A stretch of 64,000 nt of DNA from Spongospora subterranea f. sp. subterranea (lineage: Eukaryota; Endomyxa: Phytomyxea; Phytomyxea; Plasmodiophorida): NCBI GenBank assembly GCA_049724395.1, contig JAUGWO010000149.1, forward strand, positions 1 to 64,000, given 5' to 3'. The notes under the pieces were generated by a model, which did no database searches, was not told the DNA's origin, and saw only the letters and a program-made list of their open reading frames with translations. Of this stretch, positions 21,752 through 34,036 are shown piece by piece (position 1 is the stretch's first letter; each line of letters starts with the position of its first letter). The translations under genes and the position numbers were made by a program.

Positions 21752-22004
21752 TCCGGGACTCAGCGCTCCATAGGACCTTTGACCACGTTTTTCGGCACGA
21801 TTGGGCGATAGGGGAGGCCAACTCCTCTAACAGGGTGTCAGATTGGCGCCACCCTCTCCCAACCCAACTCTGTGTTGGACATCAGCAGATAATCATTGGG
21901 CTACGCACAACAACGGTCGTGGACGGGCCCCTGAGATCTTGGCGATTTTTGGCGTCAGCGAAAAACCCGACAACTGTCGAGATCACGGTTTATTGCTATA
22001 GGAG

Positions 22005-23118
22005 TTATTGGGGATCATAGACAGAAATCAGAACGGCGTCTTTGATTGGTTGATCGTCCCGGTTTGTGTATTCGAGTGTTGTCTCGACAGTCGTACTCTG
22101 AAAGTTCCGATTCGAGTACATGTATTGGATATACTTGGGCGCCCCAGGATATATTATATTATCAGCAATGATAACGGATCCCTATTTGAGACCAATCATC
22201 CTAACTCAGAACCGTCGATCGCGATTGAAACCTCGAACTTCCCATTATACCTTCTGCAATAAGGCACTGGACTCGATCCGCTTCACATCGGGGACGTATA
22301 GCTCTTTCATGTGATCAATGAAGAACATCTATAGACATGATTGAAGAACCGCTTGATGCATTATAATGCTGATATTGCTACATCAACACACGGTATATTC
22401 ATCCCACGAAGTTCTTCATATTTTTCAGCGAATCCTCCTTCAAGGTTGCCACAAATCAGAGCCAGGAAAAAATCCCGATGTGGACGCAGCGATTACCGAC
22501 GATCACAGAAACGGAATCGGATAAACCGGCAAACTCGATGATCTAAACTGGCGGTTTGAGAGATTGCTGATCCGTTTCCAAACGCCGATCTGGGAATCAC
22601 CTGTCGGGCGATCGCTGCGTACGCTGGATTGAACTCAAACGAAAAATAGCGACCGGAAGGGCGTAGCTTCTTTTGGAGCGAACCGAACCGGATGGCGCTA
22701 TATCCGCAATAGCACCCAATTTCCACCATAACCTGTACCAACGAACAAACAGGCCGATGAGGGGCTTAACGATAGGCGTCAAAATCGCATTGACACCGAC
22801 CGTGGGCTTTTTCAATACGATTTGTTTATCGATAATTTCACCTTTCACATCGCCAACCGCCATCACCCAATTCTTGTACCCGAACGCGTCCATGGCCGCC
22901 ACAACTGACGATGGGTCACCAGCCGTCGCGTTCTCCAAAACGTATCGAAGGCATTTCTCCTCCCTATTTACAGGGGCTTAACTAGATCCGAGCTTCTATA
23001 CGAGGCGTGAAATCGCTTACACATCGGTGTTCCCGTTCACCATCGCTGTCCTTGTTTTGATCCAGCTGAACCAAAGAGCGAATAGGAGCGAATTCCAAAT
23101 GGAAAATGACAAACCCAT
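22005..23118 (-). CDS. COMT: Catechol O-methyltransferase, membrane-anchored form
   Basis: A seven-exon model keeps frame: 23118-23021, 22963-22801, 22732-22601, 22542-22497, 22437-22382, 22328-22251, 22181-22005 (249 aa). The N-terminus is a short signal anchor (LSFSIWNSLLFALWFSWI) before a few polar residues, as in membrane-bound COMT. The SAM site is VEIGCYCGYSAIR. The Mg and catalytic set known from rat COMT is complete: the Asp and Lys of FFIDHMK, the Asp-Asn of ADNIIYPG, and the Glu of TTLEYTNRDD. The enzyme would methylate catechol-type substrates with S-adenosylmethionine at a membrane. The start is set by the anchor and by the phase-2 donor GTAAGC at 23020. Confidence 0.9.
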
Positions 23119-23465
23119 ATGTGGATCGTGATATCGTTAGCACTTAACAGAAGTGGCTGTAAGAAGGCCACGCACGCGTTCTAAACGTCCCATCATCAGC
23201 ATGGCACAGTGTGGCGGATCCACCCACAAGTAGCAGTGGGTCGATGATCACTTGATCAGCATGAATCGTTACCACACCCTGACGGTGAGACGGCCACGTG
23301 CGCTCCAACGGGGCTCATCATTAGCGCGGACGTGCCGACGCCTCAGCCGCCGTCCCGGCACAAAATAACAAAGTGCGATATCGCTCGAATTGACAGAATG
23401 GTGAACCCCAAAAAGACAAAGTCACAATGAAATTTATTGATAATCCCATCTAAGAAAATGGTTTC
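23119..23465. other. Intergenic: COMT promoter and ACSL 3' flank
   Basis: No coding frame is supported. The stretch is rich in short imperfect inverted pairs (for example GTGATCC and GGATCCAC-type words near 23130-23240). I see no RNA gene or clear regulatory motif. Confidence 0.45.
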
Positions 23466-26407
23466 TCATTCACCGGGCCATTTTTCATCAGGTAGTGGAG
23501 CTTCGCCGTTTTTAGAGTATAGATCTCGCAGTTGCTGGCGATAACGCTTCAGCAGAAATGCAGACCGGAGCTTGAACGTAGGAGTCATGCACTCGTTTTG
23601 TTCGGTAAATCCAAGACCCGATAAGTTGACGTTGAATTCTAATACGATATCCTTCGCCTAGAGCAAAATATTTAGCTTTTGGATGTCTCATGGTTCAAAC
23701 CAAATTCAACCTTTTCGAACCCCTTTAGTAAGCCTTCTTGTTCAGACATACTAGTTTTCACGACTTTTTTGATTTCATCATAGTGCTTTTCGCACATTTT
23801 CGCGAAAGCTTCAGGGAACCCTTCACGACCGAAAGCAGGGCCGTCGTACCATCCCTAAACTCATTCAGCATTGGGACATTTTTCTGGCAATATTTGGTGA
23901 TCTAAACCTGATCCTTGCCATATGAGATTATACGTTCCGCAGATGGAACAACAACAGCCAAGACAAATGACTTAAAGCTGTTTCCATAAACCCAGACTTG
24001 ACTGATCATGGGGCATTTGCTGTAGACAGCTTCAACATGCTCTGAGGCAACATATCTGAGAACCTTAAACTTGAGTAAATTGACACGTATCGATGACAGT
24101 GTTTAACATACTCTCCTTGGGATAGTTTGAATATGTTCTTTTTTCGGTCAATAACGGAGATTGTGCCATTAGCGTTGAAACGGCCAATATCCCCCCGTCA
24201 AATAAAACCCGTCCTCGTCGAAAGACTCTTTGGTGATTTTTTCATTGTGCAAATAACCTAGCGACATGGATTATCCAGTGTGCCGACCAAAGGAAATTAA
24301 AAACCTTTGAAAACATTGGGTCCACGAAGCGATATTTCTCCTCGAGGAAGCGGATCAGTAACCTACAGAGAGTTAGAGTTCTGAGGAAGGACAGAAACTA
24401 TCGGTACTTTGTAATTCATTTCCGGGATTGACCGCAACCTCACTTCGACGCAGGGAACTGGCGGTCCAACATGACCGGAAGTAAAATCAACTGGATTCGT
24501 AATAGATAAAGCAGCAGACGTTTCTGTCAGACCGTAGCCCTACAAGGTGGAACGTGTTCACGGCGCAAAACTTGCAATATTTAAAGTCAAACCTGAACAA
24601 CAACGCAGTTGAAAATAACCCGGAGAAACTCCATGAGATAAGGAGGAAGTGGAGCAGCTCCAGAAACTATGAGCCTGCATTTGTCAAGGCCAACACGTGA
24701 CGCAATCGGATTGAAAATCTAAAAACACGGCATTTGACATTTAGCGGTGCGCATGTCAGTTTCAAAAACCTTAGAGTCAAAAAAACCACTGCGAGCGGAT
24801 CTGTTACGAACGTTGGCCAATTGTGTCGAATATGCATGTCTAAATATGGAACGTTTCACACACGATGAATCAGTTACGCCTCCCATAATCTGGAATCCAG
24901 TTAAGTTTTGGAACGTTTTACTCCAACGCTGAGAGCCGAATACGGTTTGATAAATCCTTGACAAGACTCTTGGAACGGCCATCATGATGGTAGGCCTCAG
25001 AGCACATAAATCGTCAGTTAGCTTTTTGATATTGCCCTGCCAAAATCCCACACGCCCTCCCATCAGCATCATGACTACCTGTACCAAACATTACTGGAAA
25101 TTATTGACGATGTGAGGTTATTAAGTACCTGAGCATCAGTTTCAAAAATATGAGCAAGCGGAAGGAAACAAAAGTGAGTGTCGGTTTCGTGAACGCGGAC
25201 ATAGTGTTCGATACCAGGAACACCACTTAATACATTTCCATGTGTCATTATAGCTCCCTTAGTACTGATCAGCAAACATATATTGTTTTAGCGAATTGGA
25301 AGTGTACTTTGGGTTGACCAGTCGTGCCGGAAGTATACATAATGTATGCTACGTCGTCTTCAGTCGGGGGACTCGGGGCAACATTCGCCAAGATTCCTAT
25401 AGAGAACAAATGAAAAATTGTGCAATTGGAAACATAAATTTTTGTCTACCCTCAGCGATCAATGCTGACAACGTAATCAACTTGATACCAGCAGCTGCAG
25501 CTTTCGTTTTTTGCTCTTCATCGACTATGTCCGATGTATTACCGTATGCTTCCTCGTTGACATCGAATTGAATGATGAGGTTGATCTGTTGAGATGTAAG
25601 AAATCTTGAGATACGGTAACCTAATGAAGGCCATACTTTAGTACTAGAAGCGATGCCGAGAACTTCGGCAAGGTTTTCCTTGGCAACGAATAAAGTTGTA
25701 AGTTCTGCATGGTTTACGATGAATTCAACAGCTTGAGGACCAAGCGTGGCGTCTAGATAAATTAATAAAAAAACAGAAAAAAATGGGGGTTTAGAATAAC
25801 GGACATAAGGCAACAACTCTCATCCGTTGCGAATATGCCCCATAAGCTGAGATCATCCATTCGGCACGATTTGGCGCAAAAATGCCGATATTCATCTCGG
25901 CGGATAGCCCTCGAGCAACAAGACCTGAACCCACGGCAACAGCCTGCGATTATATTTGGCAAAACAAAAATAATCTAATGCGGTCAGGGCACCTGGTCAT
26001 GAACTTGGGAGAAAGTTTGCCATTTATATGCCCCATTTGAAATGTCGTCAAAAACGCGAGTTCCAAAACATTCCTTCGAAGGAAACCGCTTAGCCGCTTG
26101 GCTATTGGATGGTTAACCAACAGGATATTGTTATGAGGCATAACAAACCTCACAGCTTGCCACATCGACCGAACCTCATTTGGAGAATTTTCGAAGGGAA
26201 ACTTCATTAGATTTTTTTCAAATCCAATCGCACGACGTATCTCTGAGACTGCCTATAAAAGACTTGAACCAACGTGCGACAAAATACCGATTGAACACGT
26301 ACTTCTTTATCGACATTATCCCCACCATATCCGACGCTGCACGATTGTAAAATTTTATCTTTTTTGAGCTCATCCTCATAGTTAAATGCAGAAGGACCCG
26401 CTCCCAT
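23466..26407 (-). CDS. ACSL: Long-chain-fatty-acid CoA ligase
   Basis: The gene has many short introns, with the stop TGA at 23466. The most likely start is the ATG at 26407 ([18 protein letters not shown]). Blocks in order: [11 protein letters not shown] and [13 protein letters not shown], then [24 protein letters not shown] (25.9 kb), the AMP-binding region around [13 protein letters not shown] (25.23 kb), [32 protein letters not shown] (25.0 kb), [21 protein letters not shown] (24.5 kb), [24 protein letters not shown] (24.15 kb) and a basic C-terminus. This is the standard ACSL order. The reaction is fatty acid + ATP + CoA to acyl-CoA, at ER, peroxisome or outer mitochondrial membranes. 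Upstream exons before 26407 are possible but unresolved. Confidence 0.85.
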
Positions 26408-27018
26408 GTCTAAAGCAGAAACTAAGCATACCATCAGAATCATTTCAGGTAAACATGAAATGAAACTGAATCCGCATACATATGCACAGCAGGCCTCAAC
26501 CTTCGACGAACCAATTATAAAGTATTGATACCTATATTCAACTATCACCTTCGTCTTGATGTGTCGTACCACGATCTAAACGTGCCCACGAACCACAGCG
26601 CTTTCAAAAATGACGACTGACTGAAGATAATCTCCAGAGACAACGGAGGCCGCAACAAGCACTCAGCCTGTAATGGTGGTAACGGAATCTGGTAACGAAT
26701 CCCGGCTTCCTCACAAATCAAAGAAAATCCCCAATAAAATGCGCTCGGACTACGCAAAAGCTGTCTGACTCACGCACTAGCCACCACCCTAACTGTAAAG
26801 CGCGGCGACTCGTCGACGGGCGACGTCAACGTCTGTGTACATTAGCCAATGGTCACACACACACGAACTGTTTGAAAAACTCCGAGCGAGACTGTTGCGT
26901 GAAGGCCCCAACTCTGAAACAACAATTTGTTGGACAAATCTTCATATTTTCTGTTGAATTCAGTTGCTAAACGTTGAGATCCAAGATGATTGTCATATTC
27001 GGTTATTAGTAAGGACGT
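26408..27018. other. 5' flank of ACSL; unresolved
   Basis: Minus-strand open stretches at 26410-26757 may be untranslated leader or further ACSL exons, but none starts with a convincing ATG. A short (CA)n run lies near 26856-26864. Nothing else is recognised. Confidence 0.35.
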
Positions 27019-27333
27019 ATGGAAATAATCTTGAAAGTTTGTCGAGCGTGTTTTTCGCGTTTCAAATCGAACGACCGAATTGTCGTCTCGTTGCATGCCG
27101 TGTCCAAGCCGCTCATAGTCCAGCAACTCATTTTTCGGTTTTGTTTGTTGACCTTATATCTGTTCGGGGTCTCAGTACTGGCCCACCGATTTGAAATGGT
27201 GATTATCGCCACTCTATTGCTGGTGCTTCATATTGCATTGCGACTTCGATTGGCTTGCGATGTATTGACAGTGGATGACGGTTGTCATCAATCGAAGTTC
27301 AAACGCTTACACAGCTATTTGTGCCTGTTCTGA
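27019..27333 (+). CDS. Possible small two-helix membrane protein
   Basis: An ATG-to-TGA frame of 104 codons. A basic, Cys-containing start is followed by two hydrophobic stretches (LIFRFCLLTLYLFGVSVLA and MVIIATLLLVLHIALRL). The tail after residue 85 is less convincing, and a downstream exon (for example near 27340-27480) may replace it. No family recognised. A hairpin-type two-helix membrane protein is a fair description, but chance cannot be ruled out. Confidence 0.35.
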   Translation: MEIILKVCRACFSRFKSNDRIVVSLHAVSKPLIVQQLIFRFCLLTLYLFGVSVLAHRFEMVIIATLLLVLHIALRLRLACDVLTVDDGCHQSKFKRLHSYLCLF

Positions 27334-28567
27334 GAAAAGTTTCCTCGTCCTGGTCACTGCAGCAAACTATCGGCCACAGTTATTGCAGCGAGACTGGTCT
27401 GCGCCTGAAAAAGCGGTTTACCACCACGAGAATTGGACTGCTCGTAGACAGTTTTGAGTATGAAACTCCTTTTTCCGATTAAGCGATGGCCCCCATTGCG
27501 AAGGCTCACATATAGCAGGTTCGATTATCAAATTGCTTCGCTCAACGGTACACGTTGCCTGGAAGTAGCTGGTTTTTTGATGTATACTGTTTGACAAAGG
27601 TCCATTGATGAGATGTCGCGACTATCTTTCTTTCCATGAAGTGAGCGGCACCAGCGCTCGAATCGGATCCTGTTGGTAGGTGAACAGTCTTACCGTTTGC
27701 CCCGGATGCGACGCAGGGATAGGAAGAGCCGACATCGAAGAATCAAAAAGCAACGTTGCTTGTTCATGATTCGAGAAACGGAGGTCAACGCTGAGTCCAC
27801 TGACTGCATAGCGTCCCTCAACTTGTCAGTTTTGTCAACAGCCAACTCGTCCGTCGTCCACAATTTGACTGCATCACCAAAACAATGGCGACGATTTTGA
27901 TTCGCTTCCTATTCTTACTCCGGAGCGTATTCACAACACGGGATAGGATAGACGAGCGTTTGATATGCTCGTGTATATGTAATACAGATCTTCCCTGCTT
28001 CGTTAAGGGTAGTTTATGATAGTTATTCTATTCAACTTTTCAGACTCTTCCCAAACTATTTAAACTCGTCACTGACGAAAACCTATGACATGTACCTCTA
28101 TTGGATTATTTTCAATTGTTGTGCCGGTGACGACGGGAATGGCATTTCCCGGTTTTTTCGGCGGAGTCCTCCTCCCGGGTTTGGAGATATTGTTGAAGCT
28201 TGTGCACATTGTGGGAACTGGCTCCTGTACTTCCTGTATGAACCGTCGGACGCAGGCCACCAACTGCTCGGTGGCCAACGAGCTTGCCCCCAACAGTATC
28301 GCCGCTGTGGCAGCCGGCACGACGTCATCCCGGTTGTTCTGAGAGCGACGAATGTCCTTCATTCGAAATTTCGTCGTTGAACTATTCCATGGCCGATTGA
28401 GTTTTCACTGGATTTCTGGCAACTTGTGGCAACCCCAGCGTTGCTGCCATTCTCGCAAAGCTGGTGTACTGGAAACCCGGCGGAAATACCCTTTCTCTTT
28501 TGAAAATGGCTGAGTTTATGAGACCCTGAGTTTACAAACTCAAACAGCTAGTACCGCGTGTACGGGC

Positions 28568-28904
28568 GATGACACAATTGACCAAAACATGCGAATACAA
28601 CAAGGTGATTTATCATGCAGGCGACGATGACGCCTGCATGCGTGCATGGGAAAGGCGGGATTTATTTGCCCCGCATTCGAGCGTATGTGATGGAGAGCGA
28701 CCAGGCGGATGATGATGACGATCCGCAGTCGCGAGACGGAAATTGGTGATGGCTGTGAGTCCGAAGATGCGCATGGGAGCCAGTCCCACCAAGATGGTAG
28801 AAATCCCACTGTCATCGGGTTGGGCAAAGTACCAGCAGGAGACCGTGCTGAAGGAATACAACATGCAAATGTTGTATTCGCATGTTTTTGTCGATTGTGT
28901 CATC
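28568..28904. repeat. MITE-like unit with 35-bp terminal inverted repeats
   Basis: 28568-28602 and 28870-28904 are reverse complements with two mismatches (core CATGCGAATACAACA). The 267 bases between carry no transposase-like frame. Inside lies a shorter hairpin at 28614-28640 with 10-bp arms (CATGCAGGCG). Confidence 0.85.
28614..28640. repeat. Small perfect hairpin
   Basis: Ten-base arms (CATGCAGGCG and its complement) flank a seven-base loop, nested inside the MITE-like unit just after its left terminal repeat. Confidence 0.9.
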
Positions 28905-29260
28905 ACCCATACACTAGGGCATGTGATCCGGTGCAGCACACATACTCGTAGGGACACACTTACACCGAACTGCACACAACCGATGGGACACACTCACCTC
29001 ATCGGTCAACACGCCGGACGTACCCATTGGTCAAACGGTGGGCCAGTTATCACCGCGCCCACTTGAAAAATGCCGAAGAGTTATTTATAGTTCAGTGAAC
29101 CAAGATGACGGAAACCCGCGTCTCCAGACTCCATGGGTGATCTTTTCCTGGCCATCTCAATATTGTTATCGAACCGACAAGCGGGTCGAATGGCTCAATT
29201 AGTTCGTGTCCCAAGTGTTCGAACCTGCATAATTCCATGCCATCCGTATTCCAAAAAAGC

Positions 29261-29401
29261 CAGCGGCGACCCAGCGTACAGTCATGTTCCGGGTGACCCA
29301 CAAAACCGCACCTCGCGGAAACTCTCGCCCAAGGAGCTCATCCGGAGGGGATTCCTGTCTGCTTGGATGGTCAAAAATGACTGTACGCGGGGTCGCCGCT
29401 G
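29261..29401. repeat. Inverted repeat with 25-bp arms
   Basis: 29261-29285 (starts CAGCGGCGACC) and 29377-29401 are reverse complements with one mismatch. Weaker similarity continues outward on both sides (AATTCCATGC near 29231; the complement GCATTCCAT near 29407). It is probably a decayed foldback element. Confidence 0.75.
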
Positions 29402-31825
29402 TTTTTCATGGAATGCACATGGCGCCATGGTCGCCAGCCTCGCACACTCGTCGACGACCAACCAACCGAGCTCACATCCACGGCCTTGCCTACTTCCATG
29501 GCAATGCGACCGCTATGATTTGGGCAAACCGTTGCGACATTAACCGTTTCACAACCCAGTGGGCTCAAACCGCAATAATCACTCCCATTATTCTATTCAG
29601 ACGCCTTCGGCTGGATGGATTGCCGAAATTCATCTGCAGTCATGATCAGAAATTGGGAACGTTTCGTTGGAGTTATGCATTGGTATTGATTGAAAAAGGT
29701 CCCAGCAGGTGTCCTGACGCTCGCAACGTGCCCGGGCGATCATCAACCAATATGTCCGAACCGTTGAAACCTGTCGGACTAGGAGTTATGGGTGACATTC
29801 GTTTTGTCTAAGTGACCTGGTGATTTGTTTTCAAACATGAACTGAAAACCGTTGTCGATGCTCAAGCGTCGTGACCGTCCGAAAAATGTTCAGTTCGGTT
29901 CGGGAAGATCCATTCATGGAAGTTTGACAATGAGTGGTATAACGTTGAAACAAGTTCTACATTTGTGGTGATTGAGAAAAATGTTGGGCCACTCGCGCCT
30001 ATCATGGGAGACGTAGACAGCGTTAGTTTCCATATATTCGAACTTGCTCGTGGTTTGAACAGTCTCTCTACATCAAAGGGAAGGGCTGTTTACTGATTGA
30101 CCATAGTTCAAAGACGCTCCTGACATTGCCGTTTGAGGACCTGCTTCAAACAACTCAACAATATTACCGTCTACGAAAGTGGCGTATTTCCCATATCGTT
30201 GATTAACGTCAAGCATCAGATTCGAGCCAACTTGTCAAGTAACCATGCCCACCATCTCGGGTGCACAACCGTGCTTTTATCAGTTTTATCATCATCTGGT
30301 GTAACTCACTCCCACACTCACCAAGCTCCACGTCCACACTTAGGGTGTCACTTTTGCGAACCCTTCGAATCGTCAGATTGTCGTCTTCAGAGAGTGAGAT
30401 CTTCGAATTTAAGAAGACCGATTTCGGCTCTGACGTAATGGAGCGCCTCAAATCCAAAGCATGGCAAGCGGAAAGCGGTTGTGAAAATCTCCGAGTCAAC
30501 GCATCTCTGGTCGCATCGTATCACTGCCATTTTTCAGAGTATAGAAAAAACTAGGCAGAGAGTGGCACATCTCAATCCAGGCACTAATTGAAAGAAGGTG
30601 AACTTGGATTCAGATGTGTGGAATAAGTAGTCTCAAAACGTCTCCGGATGTTTCAGGATTTCACGCAAACGTTCCCGAATGCGCCGAACTGAATGAAAAT
30701 AGCAGACACGCGTTCGCGATTCGTTCTGATGACCTCTGCATTCGACAAGCTTTTTCCCAGCGCAAGACGCAAGCAGCAAGAAAGAGTATCTGCTTTCAGC
30801 AAGGGTAGGGAACCATGAGAGAGGAGGAATTTGAGGTTTTTTAACAAGATCATTGACGGAGCACAATACAAAATGCATGTGATGCCGTCTTGCTCAGGAG
30901 GAGTATTGCAGAATATCAGCGATGGATCATATAGTGTGAATCGGGATTCGAAGCCCGGAAGTATTGTTGGAGGTGATGAACCATGAGTCGGATAGATTCG
31001 ACAAATTCTAGTGTCTTCCCGTTGAGAGTATCGATCGTGTTTAAACATTTGATGTGATTCTGCTTACCGTCTGTTCGTCCTTTGATTAACATACCAGTCG
31101 GGTTTTCGAATGAACTGGATTGGTGTTGTCGCCAATGGATCACGAGCAAGCTTGTCATGGCACATGTCCCTTATGATGATTTTCGAAGTCGATCACGGTC
31201 CTCTTTTGTGAAACCATGATTGCTCATGTAGTCGAGATTTCGACAACAACCACTCAAGGCAGCAGTCTTTGGGGGGAATTTTGTGTATTTAGAATACAAC
31301 CTAGCGAAAGAGCTCCCCGGGAGAACCCATTTGGTAATGATCAAGATAGCCTTTGACGATTACCAAACGCGGCAAGCCTCATACGACCGTTGATTGCCGA
31401 TGCCTCACAGTTTACAAACATATGACAGGGTCACCTGTTCATCAGCTCACGAGTACACTGTAGATTTAAGTTGATTTTCAAAAAAAAAAACAAAAAAAAA
31501 ATGATAAAGTCGCCACCTTTGTTTTTGACTACAGAAGTTTGAAATGAGAAAAACGTTTCTGCCAGCCCCACACACGTCAGGTAATGTAAGAGCCCGTCTG
31601 GTAACCACGGAGTTCTGCCATTTTACCTCCATTTTGCCTTCAAAACTCCAGAATGGAGCGTTATGCCATTTTAGTAAAACACCGTGAACTGTCTGGCACA
31701 TTCTGGTCGTCCCAGTACAAAACTCCATAATGGCGAAATTATGGCGTTTTGAAAATGGAGGTCTGAGCTCCATTTTGGAGCCAAAGCGTCATTTTTACGG
31801 AGTTTGAAACGCGCGCCATAGTAAT

Positions 31826-32995
31826 ATGAACTTGAAGGTTTTCGCGAGTTTGGCATGGTGGTCAGTGAATTACGTTGTTAAGGAACCTTGCCATACCTCC
31901 CAAATGAGTGGCGAAGAGTGGGTCGAAGAACTTCTGAATGGAAACCGTCGCCGCTTCCGCAATCAAATGCGTATGCTGCCGGAAACATTTGAGGCAATTC
32001 TTGAAATGATGGAGAGGAGAAACGCTCTCGCGTCAAGCAGGTTTGTCTCTGCGAAAGAGAAATTGGCGACATTCCTCTACATCGTCGGTCATGCATCCTC
32101 GAATCGACAAGCGCAAGAGAGGTTCCAAAGGAGTGGATGGACTATAACCAAGTCCTTTAATGAAGTTTTGGAAGCTTTGATTGTTATATACCCTGAAGTC
32201 GTCGTCCTGCCTGATGCAAAGGTCTGCCCTTGGGAAATCCACAGCAATCCAAAAATGTTTCCTTTCTTCCAAGACTGCATCGGAGCGCTGGACGGAACGC
32301 ACATACCTGCATCACCCCCTGTTGGTCGAGCTAGGCCGTTCCGCAATCGCAAGGGCTTCATGAGCCAGAATGTGCTCGCCGCCTGCTCATTTGATTTGCG
32401 ATTCTTATATGTGCTCGCCGGCTGGGAGGGCTCAGCATCGGACGGCGGCGGCGTACTCAATGATGCCCTTCTTTTCAAAGGTTTCTCTGTCCCAGCAGGA
32501 AAAATGTATTTAGGTGATGCGGGATACGGTCTTAAAACTAATCTCCTGACGCCTTACCGAGGGGTTCGGTACCATCTTAAAGAGTGGGCGTTGGGCCATC
32601 AACGTCCCCAGAATGCCAAAGAATTGTACAATCTTCGTCACGCACAGCAACGCAACTGCATTGAGCGAATCTTTGGGGTTTTAAAGAAGCGATTTCCGAT
32701 TTTAATGTCTTCTCCAGAATACCCATTCACCTCGCAAGTCAAAATTGTTTACTCGCTCTGTGCGTTGCATAACATCATCATGGGATTGGAGCGGGACCCG
32801 TATTTCTTAGATAAATCCGAAAGAGACGCTGATCGCCGAGATCAACAACTTTGTCGCCGACTAGCACGTGGCAGAAACCATGAACAGCACGAAGTACCTG
32901 ATTGTTATTCAATGGAAGCGGGACGAATGAGAGATGGGATTGCCGAATCTATGTGGGACCAGTACCAGGGAACTTTGCATCAACGGCAACAATAA
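31826..32995 (+). CDS. Harbinger transposase-derived nuclease (DDE_Tnp_4)
   Basis: Uninterrupted 389-codon frame from the ATG at 31826; a second in-frame ATG at 31904 is an equally good start. The catalytic triad is in place: first Asp in CIGALDGTHIPAS (32.28 kb), second Asp in GSASDGGGVLNDALL (32.44 kb), and Glu in QQRNCIERIFGVLKKRFPIL (32.65 kb). The N-terminal helix-rich region (RFRNQMRMLPETFEAILEMM) matches HARBI1-type proteins, and the length is typical. It acts as the DNA-cutting subunit together with the Myb-like partner. No stops, frameshifts or introns are seen. Confidence 0.92.
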   Translation: MNLKVFASLAWWSVNYVVKEPCHTSQMSGEEWVEELLNGNRRRFRNQMRMLPETFEAILEMMERRNALASSRFVSAKEKLATFLYIVGHASSNRQAQERFQRSGWTITKSFNEVLEALIVIYPEVVVLPDAKVCPWEIHSNPKMFPFFQDCIGALDGTHIPASPPVGRARPFRNRKGFMSQNVLAACSFDLRFLYVLAGWEGSASDGGGVLNDALLFKGFSVPAGKMYLGDAGYGLKTNLLTPYRGVRYHLKEWALGHQRPQNAKELYNLRHAQQRNCIERIFGVLKKRFPILMSSPEYPFTSQVKIVYSLCALHNIIMGLERDPYFLDKSERDADRRDQQLCRRLARGRNHEQHEVPDCYSMEAGRMRDGIAESMWDQYQGTLHQRQQ

Positions 32996-33004
32996 TAAAT
33001 ACAA

Positions 33005-34036
33005 CTAGATATGTATTACTTGAGTTTTTTTGCTTATGCATGCGTCGCGGGCCGCACCGGTCAACTTTGCGAAAATGGTCGCATTGCAACCATTCCCGAA
33101 GACATCAGCTATAGTTGCCAAGTCATCGCTGTCCAGGTACTGGTAGTTCTTCATCAAGATATCAATTGCGTTTGCCACACGATCATCTTGTGTCAATGGA
33201 ACCTGATTGGAATTTTGCGTTTTGGCAATCTCCAATTCGACCAACTTCGACATGGCTTCTCCGATAACGAATCCTGCGGATCGTCGATCTCGTTGAGGCG
33301 TCACACGACCTGCCAACGCTCGCCGTTTCGGTCTCCGGGCAGTGCCAGATTCTCCTGAACAAATATCATTGTCCGATGCATCGGCTTGTTCTCCCAGAGG
33401 CGACAAGGATACACCCTCGTCTCGTTCTTCCGACATAAACAAACCTCCGCCACCAGTTATTGGCGGTCCCAGGGCAAAATTTCCAGTCGCTTGGCATCCA
33501 TCCAACAAGACGGCCAACTGCTCGAACAATGGAAATGGCGTAGTTTGGAATTTCCGGTAATTCTTGTTAGTCTGAAGAAAGTTGAAGGTTTTGTCAGAAA
33601 CGTGGAGTAGGGCATTGGGCTCAATCATACCTCAATAACTGCAGCCCAGACATCATCCGGAGCCGTTGGCAGCCCACAAATGTCATCCCAGCCGAATCCG
33701 GAATTGTCTTTCAAATATTTAAAGTCTTTGAATTCTTTTTTTAGCCATACATTGAATCGTAGCAATCAACTATTTAAACAAAACGCACAAAACGCATCCT
33801 TTTCGTACTGTATCGAGCCGCGACTTCAGTTGTGCCGGCAAGTAAACAACGGCGAACTGCTCGTTGAAGGCTGTGGTTACAGACCTCCAAGCCTCTTTCT
33901 TAAAACCTGAATCCGCCCGCTTACCCCGATCGGACTGAATCTGTAGCTGTGAAACTAGGAACTCATCCCTCTCTTCGTTCCACGAGGCCCGAATAACGTC
34001 ACTGCAAGACTTCTTTCCTGGAGGACAGAGCGCCAT
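33005..34036 (-). CDS. Harbinger Myb/SANT-like DNA-binding partner
   Basis: Start ATG at 34036, stop at 33005, only nine bases from the end of the convergent nuclease gene. Exon 1 encodes the first helices (WNEERDEFLVSQLQIQSDRG, then KKEAWRSVTTAFN). A second block (WLKKEFKDFKYLKDNSGFGW, then PDDVWAAVIE) and a third (NYRKFQTTPFPLFEQLAVLL) complete the Myb_DNA-bind_3 layout. A linker follows, then a C-terminal helical region. Introns lie near 33.80-33.83 kb and 33.56-33.63 kb. I could not make the first splice keep frame, so a small lesion is possible. Partners of this kind bring the nuclease into the nucleus and onto the ends. Confidence 0.8.

Larger units (their letters stand above)
27334..31586. 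other. Gene-poor stretch with inverted repeats
   Basis: No conserved gene is visible. Several medium-length open frames occur (for example 28613-28993 minus, 29284-29811 plus, 30653-31158 minus) without family motifs and mostly without sound starts. Inverted repeats at 28568-28904 and 29261-29401 suggest foldback or MITE-type insertions. A12-like A-runs sit at 31480-31501. I regard the region as repeat-derived filler. Confidence 0.5.

Noticed and set aside
28069-28362. Minus-strand 97-codon frame with an Ala/Leu-rich middle
   Set aside because: Looked briefly like a histone-fold helix, but the frame on the other strand is equally open and no domain boundary fits.
29284-29811. Plus-strand 175-codon frame
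   Set aside because: Runs through an inverted repeat, has no ATG-linked motif, and its similarity across the repeat arms explains its openness.
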